Source of the DNA: Holophagaceae bacterium
GTDB taxonomy: Bacteria > Acidobacteriota > Holophagae > Holophagales > Holophagaceae
Assembly: GCA_025361125.1 (NCBI GenBank)
Contig: JANYBM010000115.1
Coordinates: 20,967 to 84,966 of the forward strand
DNA length: 64,000 nucleotides
Direction: 5' to 3'
Below, one piece after another: positions 11,628 to 21,254 of the stretch. A program made the translations under genes and the position numbers. The notes beneath the pieces were generated by a model that was not told the origin of the DNA, did no database searches, and saw nothing but the letters and a program-made list of their open reading frames with translations. Every line of letters starts with the position of its first letter. The first letter of the stretch is position 1.

Positions 11628-12254
11628 ATGCAGATCGTGATCCTCGATCACCCGCTCGCTCGACACAAGCTCGCGCTCTTGCGAGACCGCCGCACGCCGG
11701 TGATTTTGTTCCGTTCCCTCACGGTTGAGCTAGGGCTGATGTTGGCCGTGGAAGCGACCCGCAACCTCCACACCGTGGCCCTGGAGGTCGAGACTCCATT
11801 AGAAAATATGGTCGGCCAGGTCCTCACAAAAATGGATCCGGCGTTGGTGCCCGTCCTTCGTGCAGGGCTTGGCCTGGTTCCGTCGTTTTTAAAATTGTTG
11901 CCCACGGCCAAGGTCGGACACATCGGCATGTACCGCGACCATGCATCCCTTAAGCCCGTACCTTACTATCGAAACTTCCCACCGATGCTCGAAGCAAGAT
12001 CGGTCTATGTTCTGGACCCGATGCTTGCCACTGGCGGAAGCGCCTCTGAAGCTATCCAAGAAGTAAAGGATGCCGGGGCGGGAGATATCACCTTGGTATC
12101 TGTCATCGCCGCACCAGAAGGCATCGCCCGGCTGGAAAAGGATCACCCCGACCTCCGAATCGTGATCGGCGAAGTGGACCGTGAGCTCAACGAGAAGGGG
12201 TACATCCTCCCCGGCCTAGGGGATGCGGGCGATCGGATCTTTGGAACGATTTAG
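11628..12254 (+). CDS. upp: Uracil phosphoribosyltransferase
   Basis: DHPLARHKLALLRDRRTP, PVLRAGLGLV, YVLDPMLATGGSA, GLGDAGDRIFGT. Confidence 0.95.
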   Translation: MQIVILDHPLARHKLALLRDRRTPVILFRSLTVELGLMLAVEATRNLHTVALEVETPLENMVGQVLTKMDPALVPVLRAGLGLVPSFLKLLPTAKVGHIGMYRDHASLKPVPYYRNFPPMLEARSVYVLDPMLATGGSASEAIQEVKDAGAGDITLVSVIAAPEGIARLEKDHPDLRIVIGEVDRELNEKGYILPGLGDAGDRIFGTI

Positions 12255-12256
12255 GA

Positions 12257-13687
12257 TCATTCGGAGGGATCCCACCAGGACATGACATGCCGCCAGAAAG
12301 TTGGCTTGGGCTTAATGACTTTGGGCTCAGCCTCGACGGTCATGTCTACTTCTTGTGGAATGGGAAGTGACGGGTTCAACTCAATGGCTCTTCGATAATT
12401 CTGAGCCGCTTCAAGTTTGAAGCCTTTGCGATGGTAAAGCTCACCCATGAGCGCAAAGGGTTCACCCGCCGTGGGGCGCAGTTTGTTGGCTGCCTGTAAG
12501 GCATCCATGGCCCGAAGGATCCAGGCTGGGTTAGCCATGCGCAGCCTGCCGAGGAGCAGCCAGGAGTCGTAGGCTACGGAACCTTCTGGATCAATCCTCA
12601 CGGACTCTTCCAAAAGCCGAACCGTCTCGCTGGTGCGGTCTTGGATCAGCAAATACTTGGCGCGCTTGTAAAGTTTCAGGGCGCTCCGATCGGCGCTGGC
12701 AGCTTCTTCTTCGCTTTCCTGAACCACGCTTTCGAGGTGATCCAGCTCGATTCCGGCATTCACCGTCGGGGCAACCGTTGGTTTATCAAATTCGATGCGC
12801 ACTGGGGTTTGGGCAGCCTGTTGCTGAATTTTTGCCAGTGGATCAGGCGTTCGGGTAGGTGCAGCCTCAACCTTGGGCTTCATAGGATTCGGAGGCGCAA
12901 CGGATGCTGGAAGGATGGGAACCATGGGCGGCGTGATGGGCTGGTTTGGCTTTCGGTGTCGTGCGGGAGATGGCATTTCCCCCTTGGACAGGTTCAGTCC
13001 GGAAAGAGCCCAGAGCGTCACGATAAGGCGCGCTGTTTCTTCCTCTTTCATACCCGTGAGGGCGACCAGGGTTTCGAAACCCAACGGGTCCTTTCCCAGG
13101 AAAGTCAGAACATAGGCCATCTGAGGCGTGAGGGGAAGGTCTTTGAGCGAATCCAACAATTCTGGCGGAGCCTCCCAACGCCAATCCGGGGACGATTTGA
13201 AAAGATCACACACGTCGGACAAGGTCGCCAGATCCTGGAACGTCTCCCAAACCATGCGCCTGTAGTCTATGGGAAAGTACAAATCAAGATCGAGATCGCC
13301 ACCCAAAGACGCATCGTTCCACTTCATCTCCAGAATGGGATGTTCCATGGCATTGAGGAGGATTTGACGCATCAGAATATAGAGATGGTCGTCCCGCTCC
13401 TTTTCAGTCAGGAGACCCCACTTCACCAACCTGTCTCCGAATCGGATTCCTGATTTATCCGCGAGCAATTCCTGAAGGGCATCCCAATCAAGAACGCTTT
13501 GCCGAATGAGATAGTTCCCGAACTGCTCTCCTGCAACTTCGCTCTTCAAGTACACCAGGTTGCCACTCACCCAATATAAATAGCGGATGCCATCGCTTTG
13601 TTCGAGAAACAAGACACCATTTTGGGCTTCTTGACGAAGGCTTCCCATCAGCGCCGGCAAGAATTGTCGGGTACGGGGCTCAGTCAT
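12257..13687 (-). CDS. DUF4388-like N-terminal domain + TPR protein
   Basis: N-terminal GVLFLEQSDGIRYLYWVSGNLVYLKSE..., C-terminal TPR-like repeats. Confidence 0.5.
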   Translation of the reverse strand: MTEPRTRQFLPALMGSLRQEAQNGVLFLEQSDGIRYLYWVSGNLVYLKSEVAGEQFGNYLIRQSVLDWDALQELLADKSGIRFGDRLVKWGLLTEKERDDHLYILMRQILLNAMEHPILEMKWNDASLGGDLDLDLYFPIDYRRMVWETFQDLATLSDVCDLFKSSPDWRWEAPPELLDSLKDLPLTPQMAYVLTFLGKDPLGFETLVALTGMKEEETARLIVTLWALSGLNLSKGEMPSPARHRKPNQPITPPMVPILPASVAPPNPMKPKVEAAPTRTPDPLAKIQQQAAQTPVRIEFDKPTVAPTVNAGIELDHLESVVQESEEEAASADRSALKLYKRAKYLLIQDRTSETVRLLEESVRIDPEGSVAYDSWLLLGRLRMANPAWILRAMDALQAANKLRPTAGEPFALMGELYHRKGFKLEAAQNYRRAIELNPSLPIPQEVDMTVEAEPKVIKPKPTFWRHVMSWWDPSE

Positions 13688-13831
13688 GCTCGCTCCAGGT
13701 TGAGGGAAAAAATCTTTGTATAACCTGGGCTAAATTTGCCCAAAAAGAAAGGTACTTTGCTTGGGAATTCATTTCGGAACGTCCTATGCTTGGTCAACAT
13801 CACGGCACTAAGCCATAAAGGGGAAGAAACC

Positions 13832-15562
13832 ATGTTTGAAAAACTTGGCAAGTTTCACATTAAAAAGGTATTGGGCCAAGGGGCGATGGGGGAAGTATAC
13901 CTTGGCGAGGATCCCTCCATCGGGCGCGAAGTGGCTATCAAGACCATTCTTCCAAGCGCCGCTCAGGGGGATGACGCCAAAGATCGCTTTGAACGGGAAG
14001 CCAAGGCTGCCGGGGCGCTCAACCATCCCAACCTGGTCACCATCTATGAATTCGGTGAAGACCAAGGCGTGTTGTACATCGCCATGGAACTGGTGCCGGG
14101 CCATGACTTGCAAGATTTATTGCAGGAACAATCCCTGACTCAGACGGAAATTCTGGAGGTCTTGAGCCAGGTTTGTGACGGACTCGATTTTGCTCATCGT
14201 CAGGGCGTCGTGCATCGCGACATCAAGCCTTCGAACATTCGCGTTCAACGTGACGGTAAGAAGTTGCGGGCAAAGGTGATGGATTTCGGTGTGGCACGCG
14301 TTGCGAATTCCGACATGACAGCCACCGGAATGGTGATGGGTACTGTGAGCTACATGGCTCCGGAATATATTCGCAGTGGCAAGCCGGACCCACGCAGTGA
14401 CCTTTTTGCAGTCGGTGTGATCCTCTATGAGGCTTTAAGTGGACGCAAGCCATTCAACGGTGACACCACTCCGACCATTCTCTATAAAATTGTAAACGAG
14501 CCGCCAGAACCCATTGACCTGAGCATTCTGCAGGGCATCAGCCCCCTGGTTCGAAGCGTGCTTGATAAGGGTCTTTCCAAGGATCCTGAGACCCGCTATC
14601 AGAATGGTGAAGCCTTCTCAAAAGCCCTGCGTGCGGTGAAAGATCCAACCTTGCAGGGGGTTGTTCCCGAGGCCACTTTAATGTTGCAAAGTGGTGCCAT
14701 GGCGGCCCCCACCCCAACTTCAGCAGCCCCGACGGCAATGCTTCAGGCGGGGATCCAGAGTCCTGTCCTGCCCCCAACAGAAGTCATGGCTTCCGGTCCC
14801 ATTGCACCGCCGTCCCTGCCATTACATCCCGTTCCGGCACCCTCAACCAAATCTGGATCTGGCACCCTAGTGACCCTGCTCGTTGCAGGTGTCGTGGTGC
14901 TGGCACTCCTGGGTGGTGGGGGATTCATGGGATGGCGCTGGTGGCAGGCAAGACAGGACCAAGCCACCCTTGCCCAAGCTGCAACTTCCCCGGCTATTCC
15001 CCCGGCTGTCGGTTCAGCGATGGCGGCCGCCCCACCAACTCCCGCCCTGCCTGTAGCCGCTGAACTGAAATCCCCGTTGCCAGACCCGAAAGGGCGAACG
15101 CCCGGAGGCGTCAAGGCTCAACCAAACCCCGGTACCCCCGGTCAGCCTTCCACAATTATGGGTACGACACAAACCCCGAGCGACCAACCTCGTGAGGCCA
15201 TTCCCAGCGGGCGCTTCTCACCAGAAAACTTACATACGCTGAGCGCGGCAGAACATATCAGCTTAAGCAACCTAACCATGAGCGAAGCCACCGCCATGAA
15301 GGACACCAATCCAGACAAAGCCCTGGAAGGATTGCGAAACGCCATCGCGGCAGATTCTCGCAACGTTCGGGCCTATGCTTGGGGTCTCGTCATCGCATAC
15401 AACAACGGGCGCTATGGCGAAATGAAGGCTTTCCATCGCCAGGCCCGGAGAAACGGGTTGACGATGTCGCAATTAGAGTCTGTGAACTCCCAATTGAAGA
15501 CCATCCTCGATAATGAATCCTTCAACCATCGCATCCCCGGCGGGCTTGAGGGCAACGAATGA
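13832..15562 (+). CDS. Serine/threonine protein kinase (Hanks type) with one TM and C-terminal extracytoplasmic region
   Basis: GQGAMGEVYLGED, VVHRDIKPSNIRV, DFGVARV, GTVSYMAPE; TM TLVTLLVAGVVVLALLGGGGF. Confidence 0.93.
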   Translation: MFEKLGKFHIKKVLGQGAMGEVYLGEDPSIGREVAIKTILPSAAQGDDAKDRFEREAKAAGALNHPNLVTIYEFGEDQGVLYIAMELVPGHDLQDLLQEQSLTQTEILEVLSQVCDGLDFAHRQGVVHRDIKPSNIRVQRDGKKLRAKVMDFGVARVANSDMTATGMVMGTVSYMAPEYIRSGKPDPRSDLFAVGVILYEALSGRKPFNGDTTPTILYKIVNEPPEPIDLSILQGISPLVRSVLDKGLSKDPETRYQNGEAFSKALRAVKDPTLQGVVPEATLMLQSGAMAAPTPTSAAPTAMLQAGIQSPVLPPTEVMASGPIAPPSLPLHPVPAPSTKSGSGTLVTLLVAGVVVLALLGGGGFMGWRWWQARQDQATLAQAATSPAIPPAVGSAMAAAPPTPALPVAAELKSPLPDPKGRTPGGVKAQPNPGTPGQPSTIMGTTQTPSDQPREAIPSGRFSPENLHTLSAAEHISLSNLTMSEATAMKDTNPDKALEGLRNAIAADSRNVRAYAWGLVIAYNNGRYGEMKAFHRQARRNGLTMSQLESVNSQLKTILDNESFNHRIPGGLEGNE

Positions 15563-16284
15563 AAGGATTGAAGGGTATGGCGGCTTCAACAAGTAAAGAT
15601 GTCGAAGCTGCGATCCACTATCAATTTCGGGATGAAAGTTTGCTGAACCTGGCGCTGACCCACGGATCCGCGGGGAAGGGCCAGGACAATCAGCGGCTAG
15701 AGTACCTGGGTGATGCCCTGCTGAATTTTTGCGTGGCCAGGCTCATCTATCAGGAGCAGCCTGACTGGCCTGAGGGAGCCATGTCAAAGCTACGAGGCAT
15801 GCTGGTGTGTACCGATGCCTTGCATGATTGGGCCCGGAGTCTAGGTCTCTCCCTGACCACCGGCGCCAAAGCGCCTAAACAGCCGGGGGCGCTAAGAAAA
15901 CCCCTGGCGGATGCCGTTGAAGCTCTGCTGGCAGCCATGTACCTGGATGCTGAAGGTTCAGGAAAAAGTGGTATCGAAGTCATCATGGCCTTGGTGGCTC
16001 ATCGGCATCTGGGCGCCATCCGTTCGGCCTATCTTGGCATGTGGGAACATCGCGACAGCAAGACGACTTTGCAGGAAAAAGTGGCGGCTCTGGGGTTTCC
16101 CGCACCCCGCTACGAACAAATTTCACGCTCTGGCCCGGACCATCAACCCACCTTCAAGGTGCGGGTCAGTGTCGGGGAACTCCAAGCGGTAGCTAATGCA
16201 GGCAACCTTAAACAGGCCGAAATTCTAGCTGCGAGGGAACTCGTGGAGCAACTGGATCACATCACGAACGGTCAACCATCCTGA
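15559..16284 (+). CDS. rnc: Ribonuclease III
   Basis: RLEYLGDALLNF, LADAVEALLAAMYLDA, C-terminal dsRBD. Confidence 0.93.
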   Translation: MKGLKGMAASTSKDVEAAIHYQFRDESLLNLALTHGSAGKGQDNQRLEYLGDALLNFCVARLIYQEQPDWPEGAMSKLRGMLVCTDALHDWARSLGLSLTTGAKAPKQPGALRKPLADAVEALLAAMYLDAEGSGKSGIEVIMALVAHRHLGAIRSAYLGMWEHRDSKTTLQEKVAALGFPAPRYEQISRSGPDHQPTFKVRVSVGELQAVANAGNLKQAEILAARELVEQLDHITNGQPS

Positions 16285-16366
16285 TACGATTTAACACTCG
16301 CTTGCCAAGTGCGAGGATTGTTGGGTAAATGGCCAAGGCTCCGAGGTAAACTCCAAGCGGGCCTAG

Positions 16367-17113
16367 ATGCTTGTGAGGAATGACTCCGTGAAGGTTTTCC
16401 CGACACTTAACCTCCAACAGGGTCGCGTGGTACCCACTTTGGGCGCACATCCGCACGATCTGGCACCGATGGACCTCGTGGCCCGGCTCCTGAGTCATGG
16501 CACCTCTCGCCTTGCGCTGGTGGATGTAGACGCCGCTCACAATACAGGTCACAACCGCGAACTCATCGGGCGCATTCTGCAAGCCTGCTCAACTTTGGCA
16601 TCGCCCGTCTGCGTGCAGGTGGCCGGTGGCATCCGAAGTTCCGATCAGGCCCAGTTCTTTTTGGATCATGGGGCGTCATGGCTGGTGGTGGGAACCATCC
16701 TGCATAAGAGCCCCCTAATGGTCGAGAGTTTGGTGGCCCGCTTTCAGGGTCACCTCACCGCCGCCATAGATGCTCGGGGTGGCGAGGTACATTGTTCTGG
16801 CTGGGTGGATCAGGTGGGTCTTCAGGCCCAGAGCATGGCCATGAAAATTCGCGCCTATGGATTCAAGCGGCTTCTGTTCGTGGATATTCCATTGGATGCC
16901 AGCGCAAGCCCGGATTTCACTACCGCCCAGCAGATTGGTGAATCCACCAAATTACCCGTATTGATGGGCGGCAGCATTCTCACCCGGGAGCACTTGCAGC
17001 AAGCGGCCTCCTTCAGGGGACTTCAGGGTGTGCTCGTGGACGCATTGCTGTTTTTCGAAGATGCCCGATTGCTGGATCACCTCCCTTCTGGCGCGTGCAT
17101 AGATGAGCATTGA
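16367..17113 (+). CDS. HisA-like TIM-barrel protein (divergent)
   Basis: VFPTLNLQQGRVV, VAGGIRSSDQ, AAIDARGGEVHCSGW, GGSILTREHL aligned by eye to HisA. Confidence 0.7.
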   Translation: MLVRNDSVKVFPTLNLQQGRVVPTLGAHPHDLAPMDLVARLLSHGTSRLALVDVDAAHNTGHNRELIGRILQACSTLASPVCVQVAGGIRSSDQAQFFLDHGASWLVVGTILHKSPLMVESLVARFQGHLTAAIDARGGEVHCSGWVDQVGLQAQSMAMKIRAYGFKRLLFVDIPLDASASPDFTTAQQIGESTKLPVLMGGSILTREHLQQAASFRGLQGVLVDALLFFEDARLLDHLPSGACIDEH

Positions 17114-18902
17114 GCCCCAAGAAGAGCTCTCCTTCTTAAGCCTGCTTTCCAGGCAGGAGCAACTGCATTTCCGGAATCTCACCCTTATCCGACCTCAATT
17201 GCCCACGGATAAACAACTTCAACTCATTGAAGGCTTGGCGCGAAATCTTTCGGCACCGCGGCTCTTGACGCTCATTGCCCGCACCCCCCACTGGCTCATC
17301 TATGGACCGATTCTCCAGGCTTTGGCTGAGAATGAGCACACCCCCGAAGCCATCCGGCGCGACCTGGAAATGGCGGTTTCACTTTTTGACATGATGCGCG
17401 AGCTGGACCAGGCACCAATATCCGAAAAAGAAGAACGATCCGAGACCGTCAAGGCTGTCTATCAACAGTTGCGGCCTGATTTAAAGCCCATTGTCAAAGC
17501 CCAGGCCAAGCAGATGGCCAAGCAGGTCCACTCAACCGGCACAACCGCGGAACTGCCGCCTTTGCCCAATGTGGATCAGGATTGGGAAGCCTTAACGGCT
17601 CCTCCACGAGAGTCCGTCCAAATCGAAATTTCTCGTCCGCCCCTCTTACCAAAATCAGAAATATTGCTGCGCGCGGCAAGCACCCATCAAATCGAGGAAC
17701 TCTGCTTGTTCCTCATGGATCCAGACGCCGAGATCCGGTCTTCCGCGCTACATAATCCCATCGTCACGGAAGAAATTCTGGCCTCCTCATTACAGCAATG
17801 CCAGGTCCAGGAATTCTTTGATGAAGTCTACGGGGAGGCTCGGTGGTATTTCCGGGATGCAGTCCGCAGTGCCATCCGCCATGCACCCGCCAGCCCTAGC
17901 GACCTTTGCCGCAAGCTGGGGATCTCCGAGCACCTGCTCTATCGGCTGGATCAGGGTTCAAACAATCGTGCGGACATCCACCGCATCGTGAGCCTGTTCA
18001 CCCAACTGGATGAATCCGAATATCAATACGTCACCCTATGGGCCAAGCGGTCCGCCCCCAACATGCTGAGGGTTGTGAAGTATTTCTATGATCGGCTGCA
18101 GCGGCGGCGTTCCAGTCAAGCCAGCGGATTCACGGCTCCCCAGGCTGAAGGTCGGTGGGCTTCGCTGGAGGACCGGGTCTTTTCGGCGAACCAGGCCACG
18201 GCACCCGAGCAACTCTATGGCGCCTTGGTGGATCCGGATTTCAGCGTCTTTCTGGTAGTGCTCGAAAATCCTGGACTGTCGCCCAAGGAATTGCTGGCAT
18301 CCATTCCGTCTCTGGATCAGCTTCGGGCCGAGCGTCTGGCCAATCACAACTCCTGGGGCCAGAACCCGGCGGTTCAGGAAGCCCTGGTGCACAACATTCA
18401 TCTCTCAGAACATACAGCCCTTCGGTTGCTCGCCAATCTACAGACACCGCGCACCCTGCTGGACGTGCTGCGCGACCCACGAATTCCGCACATGGAAGTC
18501 AAAACCCAGGCCCAGAGCACCCTGCGTACCATCTACCTCGCCATGGATATCTCCCACCGGATCATCGCGTTGCGCTCCACAGGAGGGGAACTCATCCGTT
18601 ACCTGCCCGCCGAAATTCTCCAGGATGAAGCCACCCTCACCCAACTCGTTGGAGACCGGCAACTGGATCCGAGCATCCTTTTACGTTTGGCCAGGAACAA
18701 ACAGACTCCCCGCAGTGTTCTGGCCCTCATCACTCAGCACCCCATCATGATGGCGCACCCGCCGATCATGTCCGAGCTGCTGCTGAATCCAAAAACACCG
18801 CGAGATTCAGCAATCCGAATTTGGGGTCTGCTCTCGGAAAGCGAGCAACAGCAATTACTTAAGAGCCCGCATTTGCCAGCCACACTTAGGAATTTGGCCT
18901 AA
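17103..18902 (+). CDS. Uncharacterised alpha-helical repeat protein
   Basis: Long ORF in rnc-hisA-like cluster; HEAT/leucine-repeat-like helices; no family recognised. Confidence 0.6.
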   Translation: MSIEPQEELSFLSLLSRQEQLHFRNLTLIRPQLPTDKQLQLIEGLARNLSAPRLLTLIARTPHWLIYGPILQALAENEHTPEAIRRDLEMAVSLFDMMRELDQAPISEKEERSETVKAVYQQLRPDLKPIVKAQAKQMAKQVHSTGTTAELPPLPNVDQDWEALTAPPRESVQIEISRPPLLPKSEILLRAASTHQIEELCLFLMDPDAEIRSSALHNPIVTEEILASSLQQCQVQEFFDEVYGEARWYFRDAVRSAIRHAPASPSDLCRKLGISEHLLYRLDQGSNNRADIHRIVSLFTQLDESEYQYVTLWAKRSAPNMLRVVKYFYDRLQRRRSSQASGFTAPQAEGRWASLEDRVFSANQATAPEQLYGALVDPDFSVFLVVLENPGLSPKELLASIPSLDQLRAERLANHNSWGQNPAVQEALVHNIHLSEHTALRLLANLQTPRTLLDVLRDPRIPHMEVKTQAQSTLRTIYLAMDISHRIIALRSTGGELIRYLPAEILQDEATLTQLVGDRQLDPSILLRLARNKQTPRSVLALITQHPIMMAHPPIMSELLLNPKTPRDSAIRIWGLLSESEQQQLLKSPHLPATLRNLA

Positions 18903-18974
18903 CCCCACCCCTATCCTGTAACGGCCCTAAGCAATTGGACCATCCAGCCGTAACCCAAACCACTGGAGTCGTAA

Positions 18975-20006
18975 ATGCGTAGGGGCCGAGCAACAGGAGG
19001 CATGAACAGGGTCGCGGTTGGCTTTGCCTTGGCCACTGCAGTGCTGGTCGCATTCCCTGGCTGCCGGGCCAAAGGTTCCAAGGCTCCCGCCTGGTTGCAA
19101 GCAACGCCCGTTAACTGTTCCATGGCCATCTCGGGTCAAGTGGGGTGGCTGCTTGAGAATCCTGAATTCCAATCGGCCATGTCCCGCTTCCCGCTGGCCG
19201 AACAGACCCTTGATCTCTTCCTAAAAAAGGCCAAGATTCATCCGGAAGGCGAAACCGGCCGAATCACCTTCTTTATTTTTGACCTTCCCAAGGACAAGGG
19301 AAAGCCTGAAGACATGGCCGGAGACTTCCTCCTTCAGTTCGATGGGTTCAAGGATCCACAAACCTTGCAGATGGCGCTGGCCGAGTCCTTCCCACCGGAA
19401 GGCAGCCTAGTTCTGGACAAGAAGGAATGCCCGCTGTACGTAATGATGGACATCAACAAGGTGAAGATTCGCGCCTTGGTGGACCCAGAACAGCGGATTC
19501 TCATCGGCGATTTGCGCGCCTTGGGTCGTCGCGCCAGCCAAGGAACCCTTGCTCATGGACCAGCAGTCCATGCCCTCGGCGCAGGGGAATGGATAGATGG
19601 AACGGCTCCCATCGCAGGGTATGTGAACCCTGATGCGCTCATAGCGAGGCTTGGAAACAAGCTTCCGGGTGAAGTAGCGAAAGAGTTTCCCAAGGGGCTT
19701 GAGTCTTTGGTCTGGAGTGTTACGCCGGCCAAAAATCCGAAGGATCCTAAAGCCCCGCATCGCTTGGAACTGGCCATCGGGGGATCCCCCGAGGGCATCA
19801 ACCAAGCCTCCCATTGGATGCAGCGTCTAGTGGCCGCTGCCAGCCAATTGGGCGCCCAGCAACAACTCGCGCCAGTGCTGGTACAAGAGAAAACCCGGGT
19901 CGGTATCCGCTACAGTGCGTCCAACGAGCAACTCAACGCGATCCTTGGGAGCTTTGGCCAACCCTGGACTTTCGCTGATCCCCGGAAGATGCCACCCAAA
20001 GCATGA
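18975..20006 (+). CDS. Hypothetical lipoprotein
   Basis: Signal peptide with lipobox-like VAFPGC. Confidence 0.6.
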   Translation: MRRGRATGGMNRVAVGFALATAVLVAFPGCRAKGSKAPAWLQATPVNCSMAISGQVGWLLENPEFQSAMSRFPLAEQTLDLFLKKAKIHPEGETGRITFFIFDLPKDKGKPEDMAGDFLLQFDGFKDPQTLQMALAESFPPEGSLVLDKKECPLYVMMDINKVKIRALVDPEQRILIGDLRALGRRASQGTLAHGPAVHALGAGEWIDGTAPIAGYVNPDALIARLGNKLPGEVAKEFPKGLESLVWSVTPAKNPKDPKAPHRLELAIGGSPEGINQASHWMQRLVAAASQLGAQQQLAPVLVQEKTRVGIRYSASNEQLNAILGSFGQPWTFADPRKMPPKA

Positions 20007-20599
20007 GATCCACTGCTTCTGAAACCCAGGTGCCTCCACCAATAAGTCCAGAAATTTGGATGACTCGCCTAAAAGCAGGTCACGAAGAGGCCTTGGCCCA
20101 CCTTATGACCCGGTTCGAGAAACCGGTGTTTGCCTTCATCTACCGGCGCCTGGGCGGGGAGACCGGTGTGGTCCAGGAACTCACCCAGGAGGTTTTTCTT
20201 AAATGTCTCCAGCATTGTCAACGTTTTGAGGAGGGCCGTCCCGTGGCGGCATGGATTTTTACATTGGCGGCTAATGCAGCGACCGACCATCTGCGTAAAA
20301 GAGGTAGGGAGGTGGCCCCCCCTGAGTTCTTTGACGCACCCGACCCGCATCAACCCTCACCCTGGATGCAAGTGGATCAGGGCCGTAAACTCGCGGCTTT
20401 GCAGGAAGCCATAGCTGGCCTGACGCCCCGTCAAAAGGCCATGGTCATGGCTTATTACGTCCATGAGCAACCTGTTAAACGCATCGCCGAAGACCTTGGC
20501 TGCGCTGAAGGAACCGTCAAAGCAACCCTGTTCCAAAGTCTCGCCAAACTCCGAAAAAATCTCACTCCATCCTTCCAGGATGTGCCCCATGAAGCCTGA
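20003..20599 (+). CDS. RNA polymerase sigma-70 factor, ECF subfamily
   Basis: LTQEVFLKCLQ region 2, GLTPRQKAMVMAYYVHEQPVKRIAEDLGCAEGTVKATLFQSLAKLR region 4. Confidence 0.92.
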   Translation: MRSTASETQVPPPISPEIWMTRLKAGHEEALAHLMTRFEKPVFAFIYRRLGGETGVVQELTQEVFLKCLQHCQRFEEGRPVAAWIFTLAANAATDHLRKRGREVAPPEFFDAPDPHQPSPWMQVDQGRKLAALQEAIAGLTPRQKAMVMAYYVHEQPVKRIAEDLGCAEGTVKATLFQSLAKLRKNLTPSFQDVPHEA

Positions 20600-21254
20600 A
20601 CTCGACCCCAAAAACCTCCAAGACGCCGCAGCTTTCGATCTGCTGATGCAGCCGGAGGTTTGGCCCGCCGACCCCGCTGCTCAAGCGGAATTCGCTGAGC
20701 TGCTGGAACTGCACCTGGCGCTTCAGTCCCACAAGCATTCCCTGAACCTTGAGCTCAAGACCCGCCACAGTGCGGACTCCTGGTGGCTTGCAGCCGCAGC
20801 CGCGGCTGCGGTGCTCCTGCCCTCCCTCTACACCGTGAAACACGTGCAGACGCTTAAAGCACGTAGCCAGAATATCGCCCGCATTGATCAGGAAGCCAGT
20901 AAAAGGGCTCAGGACCGGCTATGGGCTGGCTTCTTCCAACAGACCTCCGATCTGCTCAAGAATTTCGAGAAGCATCCCGAGCTTTGCACCCTCAACATGG
21001 AAAACCGTGAGCGTGAGCGCGAAGCTGCGGTGTCCCTGCTCCTGGCGAGCCACCAATTGGCCGCCCAGGGCGCACCGGTGCCCGAGGCCGAGGCCATTCG
21101 CACGGATCTTCACGCCTGGCTTTCAGAGTTGGCGTTGGAGGATGGTTGCCTGAATCCCGAACGAGCCAGTGAGCTGCGCCGTTGGGCCAAGGACAGCAAT
21201 CTTGAGGGCCAGGCCGAACGCATGGGCAAGCTGCTCCGCAAGGAGACGGCCTGA
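20589..21254 (+). CDS. Putative membrane anti-sigma-like protein (one TM)
   Basis: Start codon overlaps the sigma-factor stop; single TM WWLAAAAAAAVLLPSLYTV; no recognised domain. Confidence 0.55.
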   Translation: MKPELDPKNLQDAAAFDLLMQPEVWPADPAAQAEFAELLELHLALQSHKHSLNLELKTRHSADSWWLAAAAAAAVLLPSLYTVKHVQTLKARSQNIARIDQEASKRAQDRLWAGFFQQTSDLLKNFEKHPELCTLNMENREREREAAVSLLLASHQLAAQGAPVPEAEAIRTDLHAWLSELALEDGCLNPERASELRRWAKDSNLEGQAERMGKLLRKETA

